Assembly: GCF_018130165.1 (NCBI RefSeq)
Contig: NZ_JAFCLZ010000003.1
Location: forward strand, 62,001 to 126,000
DNA: 64,000 nt
Direction of reading: 5' to 3'
From: Bradyrhizobium sp. JYMT SZCCT0180
GTDB lineage: Bacteria > Pseudomonadota > Alphaproteobacteria > Rhizobiales > Xanthobacteraceae
Position numbers and translations under genes: made by a program. How positions within the stretch are numbered: position 1 is the first letter of the stretch; every line of letters begins with the position of its first letter. Shown here piece by piece: positions 50,644-59,663 of this stretch. The notes beneath the pieces were generated by a model. That model ran no database searches, was not told where the DNA came from, and saw nothing but the letters and a program-made list of their open reading frames with translations.

Positions 50644-51591
50644 TCAATTCAGCGCCTTCATCCAGAGCGCGATATCGGTTGCCGCGACGTTGGCCTGCTG
50701 CAGCAGCTTGCCCATGGTGAAGAAGCCGTGGAACTGGCCGGGAAAGTGCTTGTAGGTGACGGGCACGCCGGCTTCCTTCAAACGTGCGGCGTATTCGTCG
50801 CCTTCGTCGCGCAGGGGATCGCCGCCGGCGGTCAGCACATAGGCCGGCGGCAATCCGGCCAGCGTCTGCGCACGCGCCGGCGAAGCCTGCCAATTATCGA
50901 TGTCCGCGGGGCCGCTGAGGTAGTGGTTGCAGAACCAGTTGATGACGGAATGCGTCAGCAGAATGCTGGTCTCTGGCTCGCTGTGCGAGGGGTGCTTCAT
51001 CGCAAAGTCCGTCGCGGGATAGATCAGCACCTGACCGGCGAGCTTTGGCCCGTCGCCGTCACGCACCGCGAGCGCAGCGACGGCCGCGAGATTGCCTCCG
51101 GCCGAGTCGCCGCCGACCATGACGCGCGCCGCGTCGATGCCGAGGTCTTTTGAATTGGCTGCGATCCATTTCACCGCCGTGACGGCGTCGTCAACAGCGG
51201 CGGGGAATTTGTGCTCGGGGGCGAGGCGGTAGTCGATCGAAATCACGATCAACTCCCCTTCATGCGCGAGCTTGCGGCAGACCACGTCGTGGGAATCGAG
51301 ATCGCCGATCACCCAGCCGCCGCCATGATAGAACACCAGGCAGGGTGCGAGCCCGCCGGTTTTTCGCAGCGTCTTCGGCGTGTAGATGCGGGCCGGGATC
51401 GCGCCATGCGAGGCGGGGATTGAGAGCGGTTCTGCGGATTCCAGTTCCGGCGGTTCGGGATTGGCGACGGGCCGGGCGGCCAGATACATCGCGCGGGCCT
51501 GGGTCGGTGTTCCCGACTCATAGGGCGGGCGGCCAGCTTCCTGGAAGGCTTTGTAGACGGCGGCGGCATCGGGATCGAGAACGACGGGCAT
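50644..51591 (-). CDS. Alpha/beta hydrolase, hormone-sensitive-lipase family esterase
   Basis: 315 aa. The oxyanion motif HGGGW is at H89-W93 (FYHGGGWVIGDLDSHD), and the nucleophile S163 is in GGDSAGGN. Acid and His follow in GGDPLRDEGDEYA and HFPGQFHGFF. No signal peptide, so a cytoplasmic carboxylesterase. It is 116 nt downstream of an SDR gene on the same strand with a palindromic repeat between them. Confidence 0.9.
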   Translation of the reverse strand: MPVVLDPDAAAVYKAFQEAGRPPYESGTPTQARAMYLAARPVANPEPPELESAEPLSIPASHGAIPARIYTPKTLRKTGGLAPCLVFYHGGGWVIGDLDSHDVVCRKLAHEGELIVISIDYRLAPEHKFPAAVDDAVTAVKWIAANSKDLGIDAARVMVGGDSAGGNLAAVAALAVRDGDGPKLAGQVLIYPATDFAMKHPSHSEPETSILLTHSVINWFCNHYLSGPADIDNWQASPARAQTLAGLPPAYVLTAGGDPLRDEGDEYAARLKEAGVPVTYKHFPGQFHGFFTMGKLLQQANVAATDIALWMKALN

Positions 51592-51620
51592 GCTAGTGAA
51601 GACCTCTGGTGTTTTGTGCT

Positions 51621-51701
51621 GTCATTCCGGGGCGCTCGCGAAGCGAGTGAACCCGGAATCTCGAGATTCCGGTCTGGTCCTTCGGACCATCCCGGAATGA
51701 C
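51621..51701. repeat. Inverted repeat with GTCATTCCGGG ends
   Basis: GTCATTCCGGG (51621-51631) and CCCGGAATGAC (51691-51701) are exact complements. Inner hairpins CTCGCGAAGCGAG and GGTCCTTCGGACC lie between. A dispersed palindromic element between two same-strand genes. Confidence 0.75.
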
Positions 51702-51707
51702 GACTCC

Positions 51708-52487
51708 CTAAGCGGCCGTCCGGCCGCCGTCGACGGTATAGGACGAGCCAGTGACGTAGCTGGCTTCATCGGACGCCAGGAACGCCACGACGGAGGCGAC
51801 TTCGGAAGCATGTCCGAGCCGCCGCGCCGGAATCCGGTCGACCATCTTTTCGATCGGCATGGGGGCATTGCCGCCGTTGCGCCCCTGATAGATCGTCGAC
51901 AGCATCCGGCTGTCGATCAGGCCCGGACAGACGCAATTGACGCGAACGCCGGTGCCCGTGCATTCCCAGGCCGCGGTCTTGGTGAGTCCGATCACTGCAT
52001 GCTTGCTGGCGCTGTAGACGGCGATGTAGGGCGAACCCATCAGGCCCGCGATCGAGGCGGTGTTGATGATGCTGCCCTTGTTCTGTTTGAGCATCACCGG
52101 CAGCACATGCTTCATGCCGAGGAAGACGCCGACCACGTTGACGTCGAGCACTTTTCGAAAACTCTCCAGCGAATATTGCGGGATCGGCTTGATGTCGCCC
52201 TCGATGCCGGCATTGTTGTAGAAGGCGTCGATGGTGCCGAATTTGTCGACGCTGGCGCGGACATAGTCGGCGACGTCGTCCTCCTGGGTGACATCGGCGG
52301 CGATCGCGAGCGCTTCGGCGGAGGCCGGCAGGTCATGGATGGCGGCCTTGAGGTCGGCCTCCTTGCGGTCGACGGCGACAATGCGCGCCCCGCGCTCGGC
52401 GAGCAGCCTGATGGTGGCGGTTCCGATGACGCCGGCCGCACCGGTGACGACGGCGACCCGGCCGTCCAGTCGAATTCGATCGGTCAT
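51708..52487 (-). CDS. SDR family oxidoreductase
   Basis: A 259 aa classical short-chain dehydrogenase. The nucleotide loop is TGAAGVIG, structural Asn in FYNNAGIEGD, catalytic Ser in IINTASIAGL, and YSASKHAVIGL gives Tyr and Lys. The C-terminal VTGSSYTVDGGRTAA is usual. All catalytic residues are present. The start ATG at 52487 is close to the conserved first strand (RVAVVTGAAG). Substrate unknown. Confidence 0.9.
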   Translation of the reverse strand: MTDRIRLDGRVAVVTGAAGVIGTATIRLLAERGARIVAVDRKEADLKAAIHDLPASAEALAIAADVTQEDDVADYVRASVDKFGTIDAFYNNAGIEGDIKPIPQYSLESFRKVLDVNVVGVFLGMKHVLPVMLKQNKGSIINTASIAGLMGSPYIAVYSASKHAVIGLTKTAAWECTGTGVRVNCVCPGLIDSRMLSTIYQGRNGGNAPMPIEKMVDRIPARRLGHASEVASVVAFLASDEASYVTGSSYTVDGGRTAA

Positions 52488-52607
52488 GTCTGGGGTTTCC
52501 TCTGGCTCGTCCGGTTGTCCCGGATTTTCATGGTTTTCGCGCAGGCGACGCGCGAAAGCTGATCGAAACCGACTATTTCATTTGTAGCGGGAGCTGACCA
52601 GAGGCCC

Positions 52608-52653
52608 CGGAGCGGGCGAAGCCCGTCCCCCGGAGCGGGCGAAGCCCGTCCCC
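52608..52653. repeat. Two tandem 23-bp repeats
   Basis: CGGAGCGGGCGAAGCCCGTC plus CCC is present twice in direct order (52608-52630 and 52631-52653). Each unit contains its own hairpin CGGGCGAAGCCCG. Confidence 0.8.
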
Positions 52654-52768
52654 GGGACGAGGGTAACCGCCCTTTCCCCGCCGTATTCCACGTGTTAACC
52701 GGTGGGCACGCGAGCGGCGGATAGATTGTACTATGTCGCGAGCCCGATTCGCCCTTTAAAGCCGCGAG

Positions 52769-53779
52769 ATGTTTCGAACCATTGCCCTGACTGGTATTGC
52801 GGCCCTAGTGGCCGCCTCGACAATCTCGCTTGCGCCCCCCGCGCGCGCGCAGATCGGCAATATTTTTTCCGATCCGCCGCTGCGGCCGCCAGGCGCGATC
52901 CCCCGTGGCAACCAGCAGCAGCAACAACAGCAGCAACTCGACGACGACGAGGAAGTGCCCGAATTGCCGCGCGGCCGGCTGCTGCCGACGCCGAACCGCC
53001 CCGCCCCGGGGCAGGGCGTGCCGCCGCCCGGAAGCGTGCAGACCCAGCCCCTGGCACCGCCGCCGGGTACCACTGTCGTTCCACAGAATACCCAGCCGGG
53101 GATCGCGGTAGCGCCGCCGCAGCCGGGTGCGCCGGGCGCCGTGCCGCCTGCGGCCAATGCGCAGCCGGGCCTGCCACCCGGGCAGCGCCAGCCCAAGGGA
53201 CCGGTCCCACCGGCCTCCGCCAGCCTGCAGCCGGGCGACGAGGTGGTGTCCGAGCCGCCGGCATCTAAGGTTACCAACAAGAAGGCCAGCTTCTCCGGCC
53301 TCGACAAGATCACCGGCCGGATCATCAATTTCGACGAGGACATCGGCGAGACGGTGCAGTTCGGCGCGCTGCGCGTGAAGACGTCGGCCTGTTACACGCG
53401 GCCGTCCACGGAAGCCGCCAATACCGACGCCTTTGTCGAGGTCGACGAGATCACGCTGCAGGGCGAGGTGAAGCGGATCTTCTCGGGCTGGATGTACGCC
53501 GCGAGCCCCGGGCTGCACGGTGTCGAGCACCCGGTCTACGATATCTGGCTGACCGACTGCAAAGTCCCCGACCAGACCATCGTCAGCGCGCAGCCTGAAG
53601 CGCCGAAGCCGGCTCCGCCGCCGCCTGCCGCCAAGCGCCCGCCGGCGCCGAAGCAGGCCGCGCCGCGTCCGCCGCCGTCGGGGCTGCCGCCGCAGCCGCA
53701 GTTCCAGCAGCAACCGCCGCCACCGCCGCCGCAGCAACAACGGCCCGGCGGGCTGTTTGGTGGATTGTTCGGGAATTAG
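52769..53779 (+). CDS. DUF2155 domain protein, Pro-rich, secreted
   Basis: 336 aa. A signal peptide (RTIALTGIAALVAASTISLA, cut near ARAQIGN) precedes a ~150-residue Pro/Gln-rich region. The DUF2155 domain at about 175-275 contains KITGRIINFDEDIGETVQFG, two Cys (TSACYTRP, TDCKVP), EVDEITLQGEV and IFSGWMYAASPGLHG. A second Pro/Gln-rich tail ends in GGLFGGLFGN. An alphaproteobacterial envelope protein of unknown role. Confidence 0.85.
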   Translation: MFRTIALTGIAALVAASTISLAPPARAQIGNIFSDPPLRPPGAIPRGNQQQQQQQQLDDDEEVPELPRGRLLPTPNRPAPGQGVPPPGSVQTQPLAPPPGTTVVPQNTQPGIAVAPPQPGAPGAVPPAANAQPGLPPGQRQPKGPVPPASASLQPGDEVVSEPPASKVTNKKASFSGLDKITGRIINFDEDIGETVQFGALRVKTSACYTRPSTEAANTDAFVEVDEITLQGEVKRIFSGWMYAASPGLHGVEHPVYDIWLTDCKVPDQTIVSAQPEAPKPAPPPPAAKRPPAPKQAAPRPPPSGLPPQPQFQQQPPPPPPQQQRPGGLFGGLFGN

Positions 53780-53785
53780 CCTTAT

Positions 53786-53940
53786 GTGCCCCGGACGCAG
53801 CGCAGCGCGTTAGCGGTGCGCTGCTGAGCCGGGGTCCATTCCCAATCACAGCAAGTTTGGGGTCCCGGCTCTGCGGAGCCATAGCGTGTCGAAGACGCGC
53901 GTAAACGCGCTAACGTCACGCTGCACCGCGTCCGGGACAC
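53786..53940. repeat. Dispersed inverted repeat with CCGGACGC ends
   Basis: GTGCCCCGGACGC at the left and GCGTCCGGGACAC at the right are near-complementary. The interior carries GTCCCGGCTCTGCGGAGCC and CGCGTAAACGCG hairpins. Common element type of the genus, between two convergent genes. Confidence 0.75.
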
Positions 53941-53968
53941 GAGACCTGGCCCACGCTCCGCAATTCGC

Positions 53969-55102
53969 TTATTGCGGCGGCGCCTGATAGGCCGCCTGCG
54001 TCTTTGGCAGCACGGGCACGCTACGTGAAGCGGGAGCAGATGGCGCCGGCGCCGCGGCGGCCACCGGCTTCGGCGGCTGCGGGTTGAAGATCGACGTCAC
54101 CACGCGCTCGCGCAGCAATTCGCTCTGTTCGGGAAACCACATGCCAGATGGACCTGCGCTGTTGGCGCGTTCGGCGAAGGCGGCGCTGAGGCCGAACTTC
54201 TCAAGGCGCGCCTGCTCGCGGGCAATCGAGATGCGCTGTTCGTTCGCGGTCATGCCGCGGAAATAAGGCTGGTGGAAGCCGAGCCGTGCGTTCGCGTGCA
54301 GATGGCGCTGCTTGCCGCCGAGGAACATGATGGTGCAGGCGGAAGCGCATTGATGGGTGACGTAGGTCGACAGGCCTCGCGCCTTGATCAGGTCGGAGAT
54401 CTTCTGCGCCTCCGCGACGCGCCCGCCGTTCGAGTTCAGCCGCACGGTGCGCACATTGTCCATCGCCTTCAGAATGGTCTCGAACTCCTTCGCCGTGCCG
54501 AACGAGATACCTCCGGAGAAATCCAGCATGGTGCCGTTGTTCAGCACCTTGAACTGGTGTGACGCGAGGCGCGCGTCGCCGGCCGCGATCTCGTAGATGC
54601 CGAGGCCCTGCGGGATCGCGACGTAGTAGACACTGTAAACGAGGTGGAGAGCGCCGAGCGCCATGGTCGCCTTGGCGGCGGTGCCCCAGAAGCGCTTTCC
54701 TGCGCGCCGGTAGGCGGTCGCCGAGCGCCAGACGCCGATCGCGCCCCAGGTCGTGAACAGGATGATCGCGATCCAGGTCAGGCCGTGGGAGATCAGCCAG
54801 CGCACCGGCTGTTCGCCAACGCTTGGGTTGATCGCAGCGCCCAGAACGCTGGACGCAAGTCCGAAGCTCGTGCCCAGCACCACATAATTGATCCAGTAGG
54901 AGCGCGGCAGCGAGAGTTCGCCGCGCCAGTGCCGCGCGATGATGTTCAGCGCCGGGCGCTTGGGCAGCGGCGGCGGCAACCGGGCCGGCACGACGAAGGT
55001 GAGCGGCGGCGGCATGCTGGCAACGACCTGTTCGGCGCCGTGGTTCGCGACGAAGTTTTCGCCGGGCTCGGCCGCCAGTGTCGCGTGCAACGCGTGGCTC
55101 AT
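53969..55102 (-). CDS. Membrane protein with ClpP-fold serine protease domain
   Basis: 377 aa. About three helices (around 71-91, 106-125, 143-163) precede a C-terminal domain of the ClpP/crotonase fold. The oxyanion loop is NSNGG (223-227), the nucleophile S254 is in HQCASACTIMFLGG, and H277 is in LGFHQPYF; these match ClpP-like proteases. The tail is Ala/Pro-rich. It is probably a membrane-bound protease. A perfect TGTGA-N6-TCACA site lies 83 nt upstream, the same spacing as at the GG-peptide genes. Confidence 0.8.
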   Translation of the reverse strand: MSHALHATLAAEPGENFVANHGAEQVVASMPPPLTFVVPARLPPPLPKRPALNIIARHWRGELSLPRSYWINYVVLGTSFGLASSVLGAAINPSVGEQPVRWLISHGLTWIAIILFTTWGAIGVWRSATAYRRAGKRFWGTAAKATMALGALHLVYSVYYVAIPQGLGIYEIAAGDARLASHQFKVLNNGTMLDFSGGISFGTAKEFETILKAMDNVRTVRLNSNGGRVAEAQKISDLIKARGLSTYVTHQCASACTIMFLGGKQRHLHANARLGFHQPYFRGMTANEQRISIAREQARLEKFGLSAAFAERANSAGPSGMWFPEQSELLRERVVTSIFNPQPPKPVAAAAPAPSAPASRSVPVLPKTQAAYQAPPQ

Positions 55103-55184
55103 CTGAGCGATCCCTGTCGTTGTCGGAGGCGGAGCGTTCCCGCCCGCCGTGAAAACAGGGATAAGTGAGGTCGCGGGGAGGGGC

Positions 55185-55200
55185 TGTGACGGACGTCACA
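55185..55200. promoter_or_regulatory. CRP/FNR-type palindrome upstream of the ClpP-fold protease
   Basis: TGTGACGGACGTCACA, a full TGTGA-N6-TCACA match whose core is 83 nt from the start codon. It is also 86 nt beyond the ccoS stop, in the protease-ccoS gap. Confidence 0.65.
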
Positions 55201-55286
55201 ATACGGAACAGGCCTTCAGCCGCACGCCGCGACGATCGCGAGTGCGTCGGCGTCGCCAAGCCTTTTCGAGTTCAAGCCTTTTCGCA

Positions 55287-55460
55287 TTACGGCGTATGCG
55301 ATTTCTTGCGGATGGGAGCGTCGCTGTCCTCGTGCAGTATCCGCTCGGCGGCGCCGTCGAGATCGTCATACTGGCCGCTCTTCAGCGACCACATGAAGGC
55401 GGCGAGTGCGGTGACGCCGAGGCCGAGCGCGATCGGTATCAGGTAAAAATAGTCCGTCAT
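55287..55460 (-). CDS. ccoS: cbb3 oxidase maturation protein CcoS
   Basis: A 57 aa single-span protein beginning MTDYFYLIPIALGLGVTALA. After the membrane segment it has the family motif SLKSGQYDDLDGAAERIL and a charged tail. CcoS/FixS is needed for cofactor insertion into cbb3 oxidase. It starts in a 4-nt ATGA overlap with the ccoI stop. Last gene of the cco operon. Confidence 0.88.
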   Translation of the reverse strand: MTDYFYLIPIALGLGVTALAAFMWSLKSGQYDDLDGAAERILHEDSDAPIRKKSHTP

Positions 55461-57736
55461 TCGGCTGCCCCGAGAACGGGCCTGACGGGAAACTGTTTGC
55501 TCGCGGTGCCGCCTCGCACCGCGCCTTGCCGGCCTTTGAGGCGAAGTGCATTGGCAACCACGGCAACGGATGATGCCGACATTGCAATCGCGGCAAGCAG
55601 TGGCGTAACGTGGCCCATGATCGCGACGGGCACCGCGACAACATTATAAGCCACGGCGAAAGCAAGATTCTGCTGTATCAGGCGGCCGGCGCTACGGGCG
55701 ACGGAGATCACCAGCGGCACCGCCGACAGGCTTTCGCGCAGGAACACCAAATCGGCGGCATTACGGCCGACGTCCGCCGCTGAAGCCGGCGCCATTGACG
55801 CATGCGCAGCCGCCAATGCCGGCGCATCATTCAGGCCATCACCGACCATCAGGACTTTTCGGCCAGACGCTTGGAGACCAGCGATGTGATCGGCTTTCCC
55901 GCCGGGCAATACGGCTGCGACGTATGGCAGGCCAAGTTCCGCGGCGATCGATCCCACTGCGCTCTCGCGGTCACCGGAAACGATCTCGACCCGAAGGCCG
56001 TTGTCCTTGAGTTCGGCGACCGCTTCTGCCGTATCCGCCCGCAGACGGTCCTCGAAACGAAAATCCGCCAGGCGGATGCCGTTCCTTGCAAGCACGACCG
56101 ATTCATCGCCGGATATCCGCTCTGCCTTGGTGCTGTCAGCAAGCGCCCATTCCGGTCGGCCGAGCCGGTGGGCGTCCGTCCCCGCGCGAGCCTCAAGCCC
56201 GTATCCGGGATGCTCGGCGATTTCGTCGAACCTGACCGGAGATGCGGGATGACCGGCGGCGGCATCGACCAGCGCCCGCGAATATGGATGGCGGGAATGA
56301 CAGGCCAGTCCCGCGGCGACAGCGACCAACCCCTGGTCCGTTTCACCGGATCGGACCAAACGCGGAGCGCCCGACGTCAGCGTGCCGGTCTTGTCGAACA
56401 CGATCGTATCGACTTCAGCGAGACGCTCGAGCGCGCCGCCGTCTTTCACCATGATCCCGCTCTCGAACAGGCGCCGGGCCGCCACCACCTGCACCATCGG
56501 CACCGCAAGACCCAGCGCGCAAGGACAGGTAATGATGAGAACCGCGATAGCGATGGTCACCGCCCGATGCGCATCGCCGGTGGCGGCGAGCCAGCCGGCG
56601 AATGTCAGGAGCGCTGTGAGATGGACCACCGGGGCGTAAAGACTGGCGGCGCGGTCGGAGATACGCCGGTAGCTCGATCGGCCCTGTTCAGCCGCTTCCA
56701 TCATTCGCAGCATCTCGCCGAGAAAGGAATTCTCCGCCGTGGCTGTTGCGACGATCGTCAGGGGGCCGGTCAGGTTCAGGGTGCCAGCCCGAAGCTGTGA
56801 GCCGACTGTGGCCGGCAACGGTGTATGCTCGCCGGACACGAGCGAGACGTCGAGTTCTGAAGCCCCTCTGATCACGGTAGCGTCCACCGGCACGCGTTCT
56901 CCGGCCACGAGCATGAGGGTCGTCCCAACCCGGATATCGCTCACCGGAAGATAGGCCTGGGTACCATCGGCCTGCACCAAGAGCGCGCCACGCGCGGAGA
57001 GGCGCGCCAATCCCTTGACCGCCAGCCGGGCGCGTTCACGCATCACATGGTCGAGCGTGCGTCCGATCAGCAGAAAGAACAGCAACGAAATCGCGGCGTC
57101 GAAATAGGCGTGCGGGCCGTGATGCACTGTCTCGTAAAGGCTCAAGCCGAAGGCCAGCAGCACGCCCAGCGAGATCGGCACGTCCATGTTGGTGCGTCCG
57201 TGGCTCAGGGCTCGCCAGGCCGAACGAAAAAATGGCCGGCCGGAATAGGCCAGCGCGGGCAGGGCGATGATCGCCGACAACCAATGAAACAGGTCACGGG
57301 TGGCGGCGTCGGCGCCCGACCAGATCGACACCGACAGCAGCATGATATTGCTCGCCGCGAAGCCCGCGACGGCGAGGGCGCGTATCAGTTCCGAAAGCGC
57401 ACCGTCCTCCTTGTCCGATTCAATGTCGAACAAATGCGCCTCGAACCCGGCCCGCTTCAGCGTTTCGACAAACGGCGGTGGGATAGCGTCGGCGCGCCAA
57501 CGGACCGTTACGCGTTTGCTGGAAAGGTTGACGCGCGCGCTCTCCACGCCGGAAAGCCCGCCGAGCGCCGTCTCGACCGTTCGAATGCAAGCACCACAGT
57601 GAATTGCGGGCACCGAGAGGTCGGTCTGGCGCACGCCGTCGGCCACGATGCGGCTGGCAAGCAGCACTTCCTCGCCTGTTGCGCGCGCATCCGGCGGCAG
57701 TGCCGTGAATTCCGCTCCCGAGCCGCAACAACCCAT
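55457..57736 (-). CDS. ccoI: Copper-transporting P1B ATPase CcoI/FixI
   Basis: A 759 aa heavy-metal ATPase supplying copper for cbb3 assembly. The N-terminus has MGCCGSG and an HMA domain with IHCGAC (47-50). A membrane CPC is in TCPCALGLAVPMV, phosphorylation Asp in VFDKTGTLTSG, and the hinge is MVGDGLNDAPALAAAH. About eight helices. Typical FixI length. It follows DUF2189 by 25 nt and overlaps ccoS by 4 nt. ATG at 57736. Confidence 0.93.
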   Translation of the reverse strand: MGCCGSGAEFTALPPDARATGEEVLLASRIVADGVRQTDLSVPAIHCGACIRTVETALGGLSGVESARVNLSSKRVTVRWRADAIPPPFVETLKRAGFEAHLFDIESDKEDGALSELIRALAVAGFAASNIMLLSVSIWSGADAATRDLFHWLSAIIALPALAYSGRPFFRSAWRALSHGRTNMDVPISLGVLLAFGLSLYETVHHGPHAYFDAAISLLFFLLIGRTLDHVMRERARLAVKGLARLSARGALLVQADGTQAYLPVSDIRVGTTLMLVAGERVPVDATVIRGASELDVSLVSGEHTPLPATVGSQLRAGTLNLTGPLTIVATATAENSFLGEMLRMMEAAEQGRSSYRRISDRAASLYAPVVHLTALLTFAGWLAATGDAHRAVTIAIAVLIITCPCALGLAVPMVQVVAARRLFESGIMVKDGGALERLAEVDTIVFDKTGTLTSGAPRLVRSGETDQGLVAVAAGLACHSRHPYSRALVDAAAGHPASPVRFDEIAEHPGYGLEARAGTDAHRLGRPEWALADSTKAERISGDESVVLARNGIRLADFRFEDRLRADTAEAVAELKDNGLRVEIVSGDRESAVGSIAAELGLPYVAAVLPGGKADHIAGLQASGRKVLMVGDGLNDAPALAAAHASMAPASAADVGRNAADLVFLRESLSAVPLVISVARSAGRLIQQNLAFAVAYNVVAVPVAIMGHVTPLLAAIAMSASSVAVVANALRLKGRQGAVRGGTASKQFPVRPVLGAAE

Positions 57737-57761
57737 CGGAAATTGCTCCAGACGCCGCGCG

Positions 57762-58547
57762 TTAAAGCCGCATCGTTCGATACGCGTGCCAGCTTCCGTG
57801 TCCCAGCACCGGGAAAACGACGATCATTCCCAGAAGCCCGGTGGCGATGCCGAAAACGATCAACGCCAGCATGATCGCCGCCCAGGTCAGCATGACCGCA
57901 AGATTGTTCCACACCAGCGCCATGCTGGTGCCCATCGCGGTCAGTGCATCGGTACGCTCGGCCAGCAGCATCGGAATGGAAAACGCGCTGATGGCGAATG
58001 CAAAGGCTGCAAACAGGCCGCCGACCGCGCTGCCGACCACCAGCATGGCCCAGCCGATCTGGGTCGTGAACAGCATCGGGACGATGTGGTCGATGCCGGG
58101 AAAGGGACGCAGGCCGAAAAACAGCGCGTAGAGGATGACCGCGGCGCGCATCCACAACAGCGTCAACATGAAAAGCAGGACGCCGGCAAATAGAATCTGG
58201 CCGCCCGATTCCGGCTTGACGAAGATCATCTGCCAGAGGCTGACGGGCCTGCCTTCCTCGATGCGCCGGCTCTTTTCGTAAAGTCCGATTCCAATGACCG
58301 GCCCAGCCACCATGAAGCCCGCAAACGCCGGAAGCAGGATATAGTCGAGGCGCAGGGCAAACAGGCCGACGGTGGTGACGACCGACACCAGAAATACAAG
58401 TACCCCGTAACTGATGCTGGTGACCGGATTAATCCTGAAATCGCGCCAGCCGGCCGAGAGCCAGTCCCAGGCGGCCGCGGGGGCGACGTTTCGCTTCCAC
58501 GTATGCTCTCGCGGCAGTGGCGGAACAACATCCGGGATCGAAATCAT
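57762..58547 (-). CDS. DUF2189 integral membrane protein in the cco operon
   Basis: A 261 aa, about six-helix protein sharing the pattern of the 33681-34592 gene: ISYGVLVFLVSVVTTVGLFA, the loop IGLYEKSRRIEEGRPVS, and AISAFSIPMLLAERTDALTA. AGGGAGG seven nt before the ATG at 58547 fixes the start. It occupies the place where ccoG and ccoH are usually found, between ccoP and ccoI. It may aid oxidase assembly or be a membrane partner (inference). Confidence 0.85.
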   Translation of the reverse strand: MISIPDVVPPLPREHTWKRNVAPAAAWDWLSAGWRDFRINPVTSISYGVLVFLVSVVTTVGLFALRLDYILLPAFAGFMVAGPVIGIGLYEKSRRIEEGRPVSLWQMIFVKPESGGQILFAGVLLFMLTLLWMRAAVILYALFFGLRPFPGIDHIVPMLFTTQIGWAMLVVGSAVGGLFAAFAFAISAFSIPMLLAERTDALTAMGTSMALVWNNLAVMLTWAAIMLALIVFGIATGLLGMIVVFPVLGHGSWHAYRTMRL

Positions 58548-58566
58548 CGTTGGCCTCCCTGCATTC

Positions 58567-58785
58567 TCATCGCGGCGTGCATGACGACCTTGCTGCGCTG
58601 AATTTTCCGTCCCCGGTTCCGCCTTCACCCTGGCGCACATGCGCAACGCATTCCGGTTGCGATATGATCGCCATATAGACCAGGTGCGAATTGGCGATCA
58701 GCACCAGCAGCAGCCCGGCACAGACCGCAGTCCAAACGACCACCCTTGTCCTGAATGTCCCTGTCGCGGCGCCGGCGTTGCTCAT
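58567..58785 (-). CDS. Small membrane protein in the cco operon, 72 aa
   Basis: Begins MSNAGAATGTFRTRVVVWTA and has one transmembrane helix (VVVWTAVCAGLLLVLIANSH), followed by a soluble tail with QPECVAHVRQGEGG. Starts in a 4-nt overlap with the ccoP stop, so it is translated with it. Its position matches ccoH, but it is about half FixH length and lacks its periplasmic domain. It could be a reduced or unrelated substitute. Confidence 0.75.
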   Translation of the reverse strand: MSNAGAATGTFRTRVVVWTAVCAGLLLVLIANSHLVYMAIISQPECVAHVRQGEGGTGDGKFSAARSSCTPR

Positions 58786-59663
58786 CGTTGCTCCCGTCGA
58801 AGATCGAACAGGTAAAGCGCGAGAATCTTGCGGTCGAGCGGAGACAATCTTCCTTCCCAGCTTGGCATCTGCCCTTGCCGGCCGCCCCACACCGTCGTGG
58901 TGATCGATTCCGCATCGCCGCCGTAGATCCAAAATCGATCGGTCAGGTCGGGTCCACCGAGATCAGTCTTGCCCTTGGCGTCGTCACCGTGGCAGGCGAC
59001 GCAATTGGCGGCGAAGACGGCTTTGCCGGCTTCCATCTTTGCCGCCGGCACGTCCTTTGCGACGGCCGGATCGGAGAGGCTGCGCACATAGTTCACGACG
59101 TTTTCAACCTCGTCCTTCTTGAGCATCTGATCGCGCCCGAACGCCATCATTTGCGACGTCCTGGTCTGCGGATGCGTCGAATTGATACCGACGCGGATCG
59201 TTTCGGCGATGCTTTCGGGATCGCCGCCCCACAGCCATGACGCCGTCGTCAGGTTCGGAAACCCGTGACCGCCCCGGGCATTCGATCCGTGGCACGCCGC
59301 GCAATTGTCCCCGAACAGCGTTCGGCCGGTCTGCCGCACTCGTTCCATCAGGCGCGGATCGGCCTGGATGTCCTTGAAGCTTTCAGCCTCGATGCGGCTG
59401 GTCCAGACGCCCCGTTCGACAGCGGCTTGCTTCACGCTTTCGGTGACGATGTTGCGCTGGTCGATGCCGAGCAGACCCTTGGTGTAGGTCACCCCGAGCG
59501 GCCACGCCGGCATCAGGATCCAGTAGCCGACGGAGAACAAGGCCGTCACGATCAGGAAGAAAAAGACCGCGCGTGGCACCGGCGTGTTCAATTCCTTGAT
59601 GCCGTTCCATTCATGACCGGTGGTCATGTGGCCGGTGTATGGATCGCGTTCTTCTACCGCCAT
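58782..59663 (-). CDS. ccoP: cbb3 oxidase subunit III, diheme cytochrome c
   Basis: 293 aa. A membrane anchor (RAVFFFLIVTALFSVGYWIL, about 31-50) precedes two periplasmic cytochrome c domains with heme motifs CAACH (121-125) and CVACH (221-225). Axial Met candidates lie in QMMAFGRDQM and GQMPSWEG. The cytoplasmic start GHEWNGIKELNTPVPRA is typical of CcoP. It overlaps ccoQ by 10 nt and the small membrane gene by 4 nt. Confidence 0.93.
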   Translation of the reverse strand: MAVEERDPYTGHMTTGHEWNGIKELNTPVPRAVFFFLIVTALFSVGYWILMPAWPLGVTYTKGLLGIDQRNIVTESVKQAAVERGVWTSRIEAESFKDIQADPRLMERVRQTGRTLFGDNCAACHGSNARGGHGFPNLTTASWLWGGDPESIAETIRVGINSTHPQTRTSQMMAFGRDQMLKKDEVENVVNYVRSLSDPAVAKDVPAAKMEAGKAVFAANCVACHGDDAKGKTDLGGPDLTDRFWIYGGDAESITTTVWGGRQGQMPSWEGRLSPLDRKILALYLFDLRREQR

